From Pseudomonadota bacterium (GTDB lineage: Bacteria; Pseudomonadota; Alphaproteobacteria; Caulobacterales; Caulobacteraceae): DNA of 6,791 nt. A program made the translations under genes and the position numbers. The notes below the pieces were generated by a model that worked only from the letters and a program-made list of their open reading frames with translations, ran no database searches and was not told the origin of the DNA. Each line of letters begins with the position of its first letter. Position 1 is the stretch's first letter. Location of the stretch: the NCBI GenBank assembly GCA_023445705.1, contig JAEXKM010000047.1, positions 1 through 6,791 of the forward strand, given 5' to 3'. Shown here in pieces: positions 1-5,980 of the stretch.

Positions 1-1048
1 CCGGAGCAGAGGCCGACGCACCGAGGCCGACGGCTTCGGAGGATCCGAAGGAATCCATGATCATGGCGTTGCGCGCGTAGGACAGCAGGCCGCGCTTGTT
101 CTCCTGGCTCCACATCGAGCCGGAGGAGCTCATCGCCTTGACGTGCGATAGGTCCCAGCGGGTTGGGTTGGCCTCCAGGGCCTCCAACATCGGAGTCGAG
201 AAGGCCAGGCCGACGATGACGATGTTGTCCGCCTTCAATCGAACCGCCTCGTCCCAAAGCTCGATGGCGCTGAAGCTGCGAGAGGGCAGGCTGGCGACCG
301 CGCCGCCGATGTTGAGGGTGATGAAGGCCGAGAACTGCCCCGTCCCGTGCATCAGCGGGCAGCAGACCAGGGTGGTCGGCGGATCGTAGGAGCCAATGCG
401 GTTCTTCAGGTTCTCGACGCTCTCCAGTGGCGGCAGGCCCATGGTGGCATGGCCGCCGGACCCGATGACGTTGAAGAGGTCGTCCTGCCGCCACATCACG
501 CCCTTGGGCATGCCGGTGGTGCCGCCGGTGTAGAGCAGCAGCAGGTCGTCGGGCGAGCGGCCCCAGGGCGCCTTGAAGGGGCGTTGCGCAGGCGGGCTGG
601 CGACGACCGTCTCGTAGTCGTCGGCCCACGCGGGCACCGGGTGGTCCGGTTCGGCCACTGCGATCCAGCGCTTCACCGTCGGGAGTTTCTCGCGCAGCGG
701 CTCCAGGGTCTGGGTGAAGCTGGCGTGGAACACCACCGCTTCGGCGTCGGCGTTGTCGAAAAGATAGGTGAGCTCGTCGCCGCCGTATCGATAGTTGGTG
801 TTGAGCGGCGCAACCCCGGCCTTGAAGGCTGCGTAGTAGGTTTCGAGATACTCGGGGCCGTTGAAGAGGTAGGCCGCGACCTTGGCGTCGGGCCCGACTC
901 CGCTGGCGACGAGGTGAGCGGCCAGGGCGTCAGCGCGGGCGTCGAACTGCGCCCAACTGACGACGCGGTCGCCCTGGAGCAGGGCGGGCCGGTCCGGCTG
1001 CAGGCGGGCGATCGCCTCCCAGACGTCAGCGAATATCCAAGCGCTCAC
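1..1048 (-). CDS. AMP-forming acyl-CoA synthetase (adenylate-forming ligase), C-terminus cut by window edge
   Basis: It probably activates a carboxylic acid, most likely a fatty acid, to its acyl-CoA through an acyl-adenylate in the cytoplasm. The reading frame is open from 1048 to the left edge and gives 349 residues of a protein usually 500-550 long. The P-loop TGGTTGMPKG is at residues 174-183, a PLMHGTG motif at 231-237, the SSSG segment at 307-310 and the adenine-binding DSFGSSE at 332-338. The C-terminal lid domain lies outside the window. Two consecutive GTG codons could start it (1051 or 1048). I chose 1048 because GGAGG at 1058-1054 then sits 5 bases upstream; from 1051 the gap would be 2. 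No in-frame ATG lies close upstream. It follows the desaturase on the same strand after 82 bases, but a possible promoter and inverted repeat in the gap suggest separate control. Substrate chain length cannot be read from the sequence; a bile-acid, sterol or aromatic acid ligase is possible. Confidence 0.93.
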   Translation of the reverse strand, partial: MSAWIFADVWEAIARLQPDRPALLQGDRVVSWAQFDARADALAAHLVASGVGPDAKVAAYLFNGPEYLETYYAAFKAGVAPLNTNYRYGGDELTYLFDNADAEAVVFHASFTQTLEPLREKLPTVKRWIAVAEPDHPVPAWADDYETVVASPPAQRPFKAPWGRSPDDLLLLYTGGTTGMPKGVMWRQDDLFNVIGSGGHATMGLPPLESVENLKNRIGSYDPPTTLVCCPLMHGTGQFSAFITLNIGGAVASLPSRSFSAIELWDEAVRLKADNIVIVGLAFSTPMLEALEANPTRWDLSHVKAMSSSGSMWSQENKRGLLSYARNAMIMDSFGSSEAVGLGASASAP

Positions 1049-1053
1049 CACGT

Positions 1054-1058
1054 CCTCC
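1054..1058 (-). promoter_or_regulatory. Shine-Dalgarno of the acyl-CoA synthetase
   Basis: On the minus strand GGGAGGA precedes the twin GTG codons. Its GGAGG core (1058-1054) is 5 bases from the GTG at 1048-1046, which favours that start over the GTG at 1051. The element lies inside the right-hand arm of the transcript hairpin described at 1054-1080. Confidence 0.7.
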
Positions 1059-1080
1059 CATATCTTTTTCTTATGGGAGG
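1054..1080. repeat. Perfect 9-bp inverted repeat over the synthetase start region
   Basis: CCTCCCATA at 1054-1062 is the exact reverse complement of TATGGGAGG at 1072-1080, with a 9-base T-rich spacer between them. In the minus-strand transcript the second arm contains the Shine-Dalgarno GGAGG and the first arm is its complement, so the structure could hide the ribosome binding site. It could equally be a DNA operator for a dimeric repressor. It is not a convincing terminator: no U-run follows the stem in the direction of transcription. The symmetry is seen directly; the function is inferred. Confidence 0.6.
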
Positions 1081-1082
1081 AG

Positions 1083-1111
1083 TTTGGGGCTCACCTGCAG
1101 GTGGGTGTCAA
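1083..1111 (-). promoter_or_regulatory. Candidate promoter for the acyl-CoA synthetase
   Basis: On the minus strand TTGACA (1111-1106) matches the -35 consensus of housekeeping sigma factors. Seventeen bases further on, the -10 position reads CCCAAA (1088-1083), a poor match to either TATAAT or the alphaproteobacterial GCTANAWC type. If used, transcription would begin close to the inverted repeat at 1054-1080. The weak -10 makes this tentative, and the gene may instead be read through from the desaturase. Confidence 0.3.
1092..1103. repeat. 12-bp perfect palindrome CACCTGCAGGTG
   Basis: This uninterrupted 12-bp palindrome lies between the desaturase stop and the synthetase start. Relative to the TTGACA at 1111-1106 it would fall inside the spacer of a minus-strand promoter, a position used by some activators and repressors. 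No known regulator consensus is recognised. Confidence 0.5.
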
Positions 1112-1130
1112 TGTTGACGGCGCGGCAGGC

Positions 1131-2180
1131 TCAGGCGGCGCGGGGCAGGTGGCGGATCTCGCGGAACGAGACCAGCCGCTGGCCGCCCTCGTCCCATAGG
1201 GCGAGCCGGGCATTGCGGAAGCTTTCCCAGAGGCCGATGCGGCTGACGTCGTGCAGTTCCGGATGGTCGCGCAGCACATGCGGCAAGCGATAGAACGGAA
1301 TGCGGCTCGACAGGTGGTGGACGTGGTGGATGCCGATGTTCGCGGTCAGCCAGCGCAGCGGCTGGGGCAGGTCGTAGTGCGAGCTGCCATGCAGGGCGGC
1401 GTCGTCGCGCTTCCAGTCCTTGTTCCGGGCCCAGGAAACGCCCTCGTACTGGTGCTGCACGAAGAACAGCCAGACGCCGATGGTCGCCGCGATGACCATG
1501 GTCGTGAAGTTCACCAGGATCACCGGGACGACGCCCAGCAGCCACATCATCACGCCGATGCCGACCGCGATCAGGGCCGTGTTGCCGAGGGTCGAGACCC
1601 ACGGACGCCAGCCTTCCTTCATCAGGCCGATGGGCAGGCGCTGCTGCAGAAAGAAGACGAAGGTCGGGCCAAGGCCGAACATCACCGCGGGATTGCGATA
1701 GAGGCGATAGCCAAGACGGCGCAGCGGCGACAGGGCGAGATATTCCTCGACCGTCAGCATCTCGATCACGCCCAGGCCGCGGCGATCCAGGTTGCCGGAG
1801 GTCGCGTGGTGCATGGCGTGGGTGCGACGCCAGTAGTCGTAGGGCGTCAGGGTGAAAAGGCCGATCACGCGGCCGGTCCAGTCGTTCGCCGCCTTCGCCT
1901 CGAAGAATGAGCCGTGGCCGCAGTCGTGCTGGATCATGAACAGCCGCACGAGGAACACCGCGGCCGGCACGGTAAGCAGCAGGGCGAGCCACCAAAGGCC
2001 GAGGTGGAACGCCGCCCATCCCAGACCCCACAGGGCGACGAGGGTCGCCCCGGTCAGGGCCAACTCGAAGATGCTCCGCCCGAGATGCGGGCGCTTGTAG
2101 TTGGCGAGCCGTCGGCTCCAGTCGGCGGGCTTGGTATCAGTCACGTCGTAATGGTCCGATGGCGGGGGAGGCGTTAACAC
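1131..2180 (-). CDS. Membrane fatty-acid desaturase (acyl-lipid, Delta12/omega-6-like)
   Basis: It is an integral inner-membrane di-iron enzyme expected to introduce a double bond into acyl chains, using O2 and an electron donor. All three histidine boxes are present in the 349-residue reading: HDCGH at 85-89, HAMHH at 121-125 and HHVHH at 285-289, with a further QHQYE histidine at 243. Hydrophobic stretches at about 38-60, 61-82, 200-222 and 224-242 fit the usual paired membrane hairpins. Length is typical of the family. The start is uncertain: GTG at 2180 gives the longest form but lacks a clear ribosome binding site, and a second GTG at 2144-2142 would give a protein starting at the VTDTKPADW segment. 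Regiospecificity cannot be fixed from the sequence; the wording Delta12/omega-6 rests on overall resemblance. The downstream synthetase on the same strand suggests a lipid-remodelling context. Confidence 0.93.
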   Translation of the reverse strand: MLTPPPPSDHYDVTDTKPADWSRRLANYKRPHLGRSIFELALTGATLVALWGLGWAAFHLGLWWLALLLTVPAAVFLVRLFMIQHDCGHGSFFEAKAANDWTGRVIGLFTLTPYDYWRRTHAMHHATSGNLDRRGLGVIEMLTVEEYLALSPLRRLGYRLYRNPAVMFGLGPTFVFFLQQRLPIGLMKEGWRPWVSTLGNTALIAVGIGVMMWLLGVVPVILVNFTTMVIAATIGVWLFFVQHQYEGVSWARNKDWKRDDAALHGSSHYDLPQPLRWLTANIGIHHVHHLSSRIPFYRLPHVLRDHPELHDVSRIGLWESFRNARLALWDEGGQRLVSFREIRHLPRAA

Positions 2181-2336
2181 TTGCCGGAAGAATGCGGTGG
2201 TTCTGCGACAGAGCCTTGAAGGGCCGTGCTCCCATTACGGAGAATTAACGGCTAACGCCATTGGCATACTTGCCGCGCCGGACATGCCGCCCCTAGGGTC
2301 CGTGTCACATTGTGACCGTTTCGGGTGGGGTGCTAC
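2181..2336. other. Divergent intergenic region between desaturase and DUF885 pair
   Basis: These 156 bases separate two divergently transcribed genes and must hold both promoters. For the plus strand, TTGCCG (2270-2275) followed 17 bases later by CTAGGG (2293-2298) is a weak candidate that would place the start of transcription near the dyad at 2304-2316. A near-direct repeat TAACGGC/TAACGCC occurs at 2246-2259. No convincing minus-strand promoter was found by eye, and there is no small gene I can support. Confidence 0.45.
2304..2316. promoter_or_regulatory. 13-bp perfect dyad GTCACA-T-TGTGAC, candidate operator
   Basis: The two 6-bp arms are exact reverse complements around one central T, and the dyad ends 20 bases before the ATG of the first DUF885 gene. 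Its position between a possible promoter and the start codon suits a repressor site. The half-sites resemble those of CRP-type sites but in inverted order and with the wrong spacing, so I do not assign it to CRP/FNR. Confidence 0.45.
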
Positions 2337-4154
2337 ATGCAAAATCGGCGTCAACTACTGCTCTCGGCAGGCGCCTTGGCCGTGCTCGGCGGCTATGGCG
2401 GCAAGGCTGCGGCCCAGGCTTCGGGCGCATCGGGGCAGCTCGACCGTTTCCTCGACAAGATCTTCCAGGCGGCGCTGGACGACTCGCCGCAACTGGTCAC
2501 GAGCCTCGGCCTCGACAAGGGCGAGCGCGCCAAGGCCAAGTTCCGCCTGGACGACGCCTCTCTGGCCGACAAGGCCAAGGACAAGGCGCTCAACACCCAG
2601 CAGTTGGCCGAACTGAAGGCCATCGACCGCAGCCAGCTCTCGGGCATGGCCGGGGTCAACTACGACAGCGTGCTGTTCAATCTGGAAACCAACGAGGTGG
2701 CGAACCAGCGGTTCGACTACGGCTATCTCGGCGGCGGCCAGCCTTACATGCTCTCGCAGCTCAACGGCTCCTACCAGTCGACGCCGGACTGGCTGGACAA
2801 CCAGCATCGGATCGAGACCAAGGAAGACGCCGACGCCTACCTGTCGCGCCTGGCCGACTTCGGCAAGGTGATGGACGAGGAAGCTGAGCGCGCGCGCAAA
2901 GACATCGCCGCGGGCGTGATCCCGCCGGACTTCATCATCGACCGCGCCCTGCCGCAGATGCAGGGCCTGCTGACCAAGCCTGAGGCTTCCACTTTGGTCA
3001 CGTCGGTCGAGCGGCGCGCCAAGGAGAAGGGCCTAGCCGGCGACTATGCCGGCCAAGCGGCGAAGATCTACGCCGAGAAGGTCGCCCCGGCGATCGAACG
3101 GCAGATCGCGCTGCTGAAGGCCGCCCGGCCCCAGGCGGTCCACGATGCGGGCGTCTGGCGCCTGCGCGACGGCGAAGCCTATTACGACCAGGCGTTGCTC
3201 GGCTCTACGACCACCAAGCTGTCGCCGGACGAAATCCACAATATCGGCCTGGAGCAGGCCAAGGCGCTGGAGGCCCGCGCCGATGTCCTGTTGCGCGGCG
3301 AGGGCCTGACCCAGGGCTCGGTCGGCGAGCGCATCCAGGCGCTCTACAAAGACAAGCGCTACCACTACCCCAACGACGACGCCGGCAAGGAGAAGATGCT
3401 GGCCGACATGAACGGCATGGTCGAGGCCATGTCCAAGCGGTTGCCGCAGTACTTCGGCGCCCTTCCCAAGGCGCCCCTCCAGATCAAGCGCGTGCCGAAG
3501 TTCATCGAGGCCGGCGCTCCGGGCGGCTACTACAATCAGCCGAGCCTGGATGGCTCTCGGCCGGGCATCTACTGGATCAATCTGCGCGACACCGGCGAGT
3601 ACCCGCGCTGGGCTTTGCCCACGATCACCTATCATGAGGGCGTCCCAGGGCATCACCTCCAGCTCTCGCTGCAGCAGGAAGCCGATCTGCCGATGATCCG
3701 GCGAGCGAGCTTCCTGTCGGCCTATGGCGAAGGCTGGGCGCTCTACGCCGAGGAGCTGGCGCGCGAGATGGGCGTCTATGAGGGCGATCCGCGCGGCGAG
3801 ATCGGCTACATCCAGTCGTCCCTGTTCCGTGCGGCGCGCCTGGTGGTCGACACCGGCATGCACGCCAAGCGCTGGAGCCGGGAAAAGGCGATCGAGACGA
3901 TGAACGCCATCAGCGGGACGCCGACCACCGCCTCGACCACCGAGATCGAGCGCTATGTGGTTTGGCCGGGACAGGCCTGCAGCTACATGATCGGCAAGCT
4001 GGAATGGCTGCGCCTGCGGGAGAAGGCGAAGACCGCGCTGGGCGGCCGGTTCGACATCCGTAAGTTCCATGACGCGGGCCTGCTGTCGGGCGCCATGCCG
4101 CTGACGGTCCTGGAGGCCGTCGTCGACCAGTATATCGCCGGCGCCCGCGGCTGA
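2337..4154 (+). CDS. Tat-exported DUF885 protein, putative metallopeptidase-like hydrolase (copy 1)
   Basis: A 605-residue DUF885 (PF05960) protein, full length for the family, which has no firmly established substrate. It starts with a twin-arginine signal peptide: R4-R5 in NRRQLLLS, a hydrophobic core to about residue 20 and a likely cleavage after AQA (residue 28), so it should act in the periplasm or at the envelope. Family signatures are visible: the APGGYYN and GIYWINLRD segments, HEGVPGHH at 433-440, EGWALY at 465-470 and WPGQACSY near 543-550. H433/E434, one of H439/H440 and E465 are plausible metal ligands and catalytic base; this is inference from zincin-type proteins. ATG 2337 was preferred to an in-frame GTG at 2325 because it puts the arginine pair near the N-terminus and a G-rich stretch (2323-2330) 6 bases upstream. 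It is the first gene of a two-gene unit with its paralogue. Confidence 0.9.
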   Translation: MQNRRQLLLSAGALAVLGGYGGKAAAQASGASGQLDRFLDKIFQAALDDSPQLVTSLGLDKGERAKAKFRLDDASLADKAKDKALNTQQLAELKAIDRSQLSGMAGVNYDSVLFNLETNEVANQRFDYGYLGGGQPYMLSQLNGSYQSTPDWLDNQHRIETKEDADAYLSRLADFGKVMDEEAERARKDIAAGVIPPDFIIDRALPQMQGLLTKPEASTLVTSVERRAKEKGLAGDYAGQAAKIYAEKVAPAIERQIALLKAARPQAVHDAGVWRLRDGEAYYDQALLGSTTTKLSPDEIHNIGLEQAKALEARADVLLRGEGLTQGSVGERIQALYKDKRYHYPNDDAGKEKMLADMNGMVEAMSKRLPQYFGALPKAPLQIKRVPKFIEAGAPGGYYNQPSLDGSRPGIYWINLRDTGEYPRWALPTITYHEGVPGHHLQLSLQQEADLPMIRRASFLSAYGEGWALYAEELAREMGVYEGDPRGEIGYIQSSLFRAARLVVDTGMHAKRWSREKAIETMNAISGTPTTASTTEIERYVVWPGQACSYMIGKLEWLRLREKAKTALGGRFDIRKFHDAGLLSGAMPLTVLEAVVDQYIAGARG

Positions 4155-4160
4155 TCTCGG

Positions 4161-4166
4161 AAGGAG
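4161..4166 (+). promoter_or_regulatory. Shine-Dalgarno AAGGAG of the second DUF885 gene
   Basis: AAGGAG lies in the 20-base gap after the first gene's TGA and 8 bases before the GTG at 4175. It supports that GTG as the start and independent initiation within a shared transcript. Confidence 0.75.
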
Positions 4167-4174
4167 CCAACCTA

Positions 4175-5980
4175 GTGCGTATCGACCGTCGGGCCTTCCT
4201 GGCCTCTACCGCCGCCGTGGCTGCAACTCCGGCCTTCGCCCAGACCGCGGGGTCCGAAGACGCCAAGATGCGGGTGCTCTTCGACCACTTCTTCGACGAG
4301 CGGCTGGACGACTCGCCGCGCGCGGTCACCAGCCTCGGCCTCGACAAGGGGCCGCGGGCGGCGGCCAAATCCAAGCTGGACGACGCCTCCCTGGCTGCGC
4401 TTGCTCGCGACAAAGCCCGCAACGCCGACCAGCTTCGCCGGCTGAGGGCGATCGACCGCGCCAAGCTTTCGGCCAAGGACAAGCCCAACTACGACGCGGT
4501 GCTGTTCACGGCCGAGAACGACGCGGCGGCCGACGCGCGCTTCAACTACGGCGGCGAGGGCGCCGGCGAGCCCTATGTCCTTTCCCAACTGACGGGCGCC
4601 TATCAGGACGTGCCCGACTTCCTGGACTCCCAGCACACCATTGAGACCAAGGCCGACGCGGACGCCTATCTGGCGCGTCTGGAAGCCTTCGCCGCCGTCA
4701 TGGACCAGGAATTGGAGCGGGCGCGGCACGACACGGGCCTGGGCGTTATTCCCCCGGACTTCGTGGTGGAGCGGACGCTCACCCAGATGCGCGGCCTGAA
4801 GACTGATCCGGCTGCCTCGCCGCTCGTTGGGTCGGTGGTCCGGCGCACCAAGGAGAAGGCGATCTCCGGCGACTACGCCGCGGCGGCGGAGAAGATCTAT
4901 GTCGAGAAGGTGGTCCCTGCTCTGGACCGCCAGATTGCGCACATGGCGTCCCTGCAGGGCAAGGCGACCCATGACGCCGGATGTTGGCGCCTGCCCGAAG
5001 GGGACGAGTACTATCGCCTGTCCCTGAAAAGCGCGACCACCACGACCCTGACCGCCGACGAGATCCATGAACTGGGCCTGGAGCAGGCCCGCGTGCTCGG
5101 CGAACGGGCCGACGTGCTGTTGAAGAGCAAGGGCTATACGCAAGGTTCGGTCGGGCAACGGATCGCAGCGCTCTTCAAGGCGCCTGACCAGCTCTATCCG
5201 AACACCGACGAGGCGAAGGTCCAGCTGATCGCCGACCTCAATGCGCTGGTGAAGGCGATGCAGCCGCGCTTGCCGCAAGCGTTCGGGACCCTGCCCAAGG
5301 CGCCGGTGGAGATCCGTCGGGTGCCGAAGTTCATCGAGGCCGGAGCGCCGGGCGGCTACTACAACCGCCCCGCCCTGGATGGCTCGCGGCCTGGCATCTA
5401 CTGGATCAATCTGCGCGACAGCGCCGAGAACCCGAAGTGGACGCTGAAGACGCTGACCTATCACGAGGCCATTCCGGGCCACCACCTGCAGCGTTCGCTG
5501 CAGCAGGAAGCCGATCTTCCGATGCTGCGGCGGATCGCCGGCTTCCCGGCCTATAGCGAGGGCTGGGCGCTCTATTCCGAGCAACTCGCCAAGGAGATGG
5601 GCGTCTACGAAGGCGACCCGCTAGGGGAACTGGGCATGCTGCAGGCCGCGCTGTTCCGCTCGGCCCGCCTGGTCGTGGACACCGGCCTGCACGCCAAGCA
5701 CTGGAGCCGCGAGAAGGCGATCGAGACCATGACCTCGATCGACGGCTCGCCGCCGTCGTCTGCGGCGACGGAGATCGAGCGCTACTGCGTCTGGCCGGGG
5801 CAGGCCTGCAGCTACATGGTCGGCAAGCTCACCTGGCTGCGCATCCGCGAGAAGGCCAAGGCGGCGCTGGGCGAGCGTTTCGATATCCGCCAGTTCCACG
5901 ATGCGGCCCTGCTGTCGGGCGCGATGCCGCTGACCGTGCTGGAACAGAAGGTGGCGGACTGGACGGCCGGGCTGGCCTAG
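4175..5980 (+). CDS. Tat-exported DUF885 protein, putative metallopeptidase-like hydrolase (copy 2)
   Basis: A 601-residue paralogue of the preceding gene. By eye roughly three quarters of residues match in the C-terminal 230, with lower similarity towards the N-terminus and little in the signal peptide. GTG 4175 is supported by AAGGAG 8 bases upstream and by the resulting twin-arginine leader MRIDRRAFLAS, with a likely cleavage after AFA (residue 22). The putative metal site is kept: HEAIPGHH at 430-437 and EGWALY at 462-467, with the same 32-residue spacing from first histidine to glutamate as in copy 1. It has three cysteines (C270, C538, C545) where copy 1 has one (C548, equivalent to C545). 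The 20-base gap and shared strand argue for co-transcription with copy 1. No sign of decay is seen, so both copies are probably functional. The substrate is unknown; peptides are the most likely guess. Confidence 0.9.
   Translation: MRIDRRAFLASTAAVAATPAFAQTAGSEDAKMRVLFDHFFDERLDDSPRAVTSLGLDKGPRAAAKSKLDDASLAALARDKARNADQLRRLRAIDRAKLSAKDKPNYDAVLFTAENDAAADARFNYGGEGAGEPYVLSQLTGAYQDVPDFLDSQHTIETKADADAYLARLEAFAAVMDQELERARHDTGLGVIPPDFVVERTLTQMRGLKTDPAASPLVGSVVRRTKEKAISGDYAAAAEKIYVEKVVPALDRQIAHMASLQGKATHDAGCWRLPEGDEYYRLSLKSATTTTLTADEIHELGLEQARVLGERADVLLKSKGYTQGSVGQRIAALFKAPDQLYPNTDEAKVQLIADLNALVKAMQPRLPQAFGTLPKAPVEIRRVPKFIEAGAPGGYYNRPALDGSRPGIYWINLRDSAENPKWTLKTLTYHEAIPGHHLQRSLQQEADLPMLRRIAGFPAYSEGWALYSEQLAKEMGVYEGDPLGELGMLQAALFRSARLVVDTGLHAKHWSREKAIETMTSIDGSPPSSAATEIERYCVWPGQACSYMVGKLTWLRIREKAKAALGERFDIRQFHDAALLSGAMPLTVLEQKVADWTAGLA

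Larger units (their letters stand above)
2337..5980 (+). repeat. Tandem gene duplication of DUF885
   Basis: Two adjacent genes encode full-length homologues that align along their whole mature length, including the DDSP...VTSLGLDKG segment after the signal peptide, IPPDF, FIEAGAPGGYYN, the HExxPGHH and EGWALY motifs and the shared ending SGAMPLTVLE. Protein similarity is clear but DNA has diverged, so the duplication is not recent and the pair is unlikely to recombine easily. Confidence 0.85.

Noticed and set aside
1054..1080. Inverted repeat considered as a terminator of the desaturase gene
   Set aside because: On the minus strand no U-tract follows the stem, and the second arm holds the next gene's ribosome binding site.
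347..1117. Open plus-strand frame of 256 codons opposite the acyl-CoA synthetase
   Set aside because: Its translation is low-complexity Gly/Val/Arg/Asp-rich sequence without a recognisable domain. The opposite strand holds clear adenylate-forming motifs.
1108..2031. Open minus-strand frame of 307 codons overlapping the desaturase in another frame
   Set aside because: It is rich in Arg/Pro/Ala and shows no motif. The overlapping frame carries three histidine boxes and membrane segments.
2245..2257. TTAACGGCTAACG considered as a CtrA site
   Set aside because: The TTAA-N7-TTAA arrangement is not met; only one half-site is present.
2304..2316. Dyad considered as a CRP/FNR site
   Set aside because: The half-sites are in the order TCACA-T-TGTGA, with one base between them. 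CRP needs TGTGA-N6-TCACA and FNR needs TTGAT-N4-ATCAA.
3033..4070. Minus-strand frame of 345 codons opposite the first DUF885 gene
   Set aside because: Same antisense shadow effect; it lies entirely within a conserved gene on the other strand and lacks any motif.
4172..5584. Long minus-strand frame of 470 codons opposite the second DUF885 gene
   Set aside because: Long antisense frames are expected in GC-rich coding DNA. Its sequence is His/Arg/Gly/Val-rich without domain features, and the plus strand encodes a full conserved protein.
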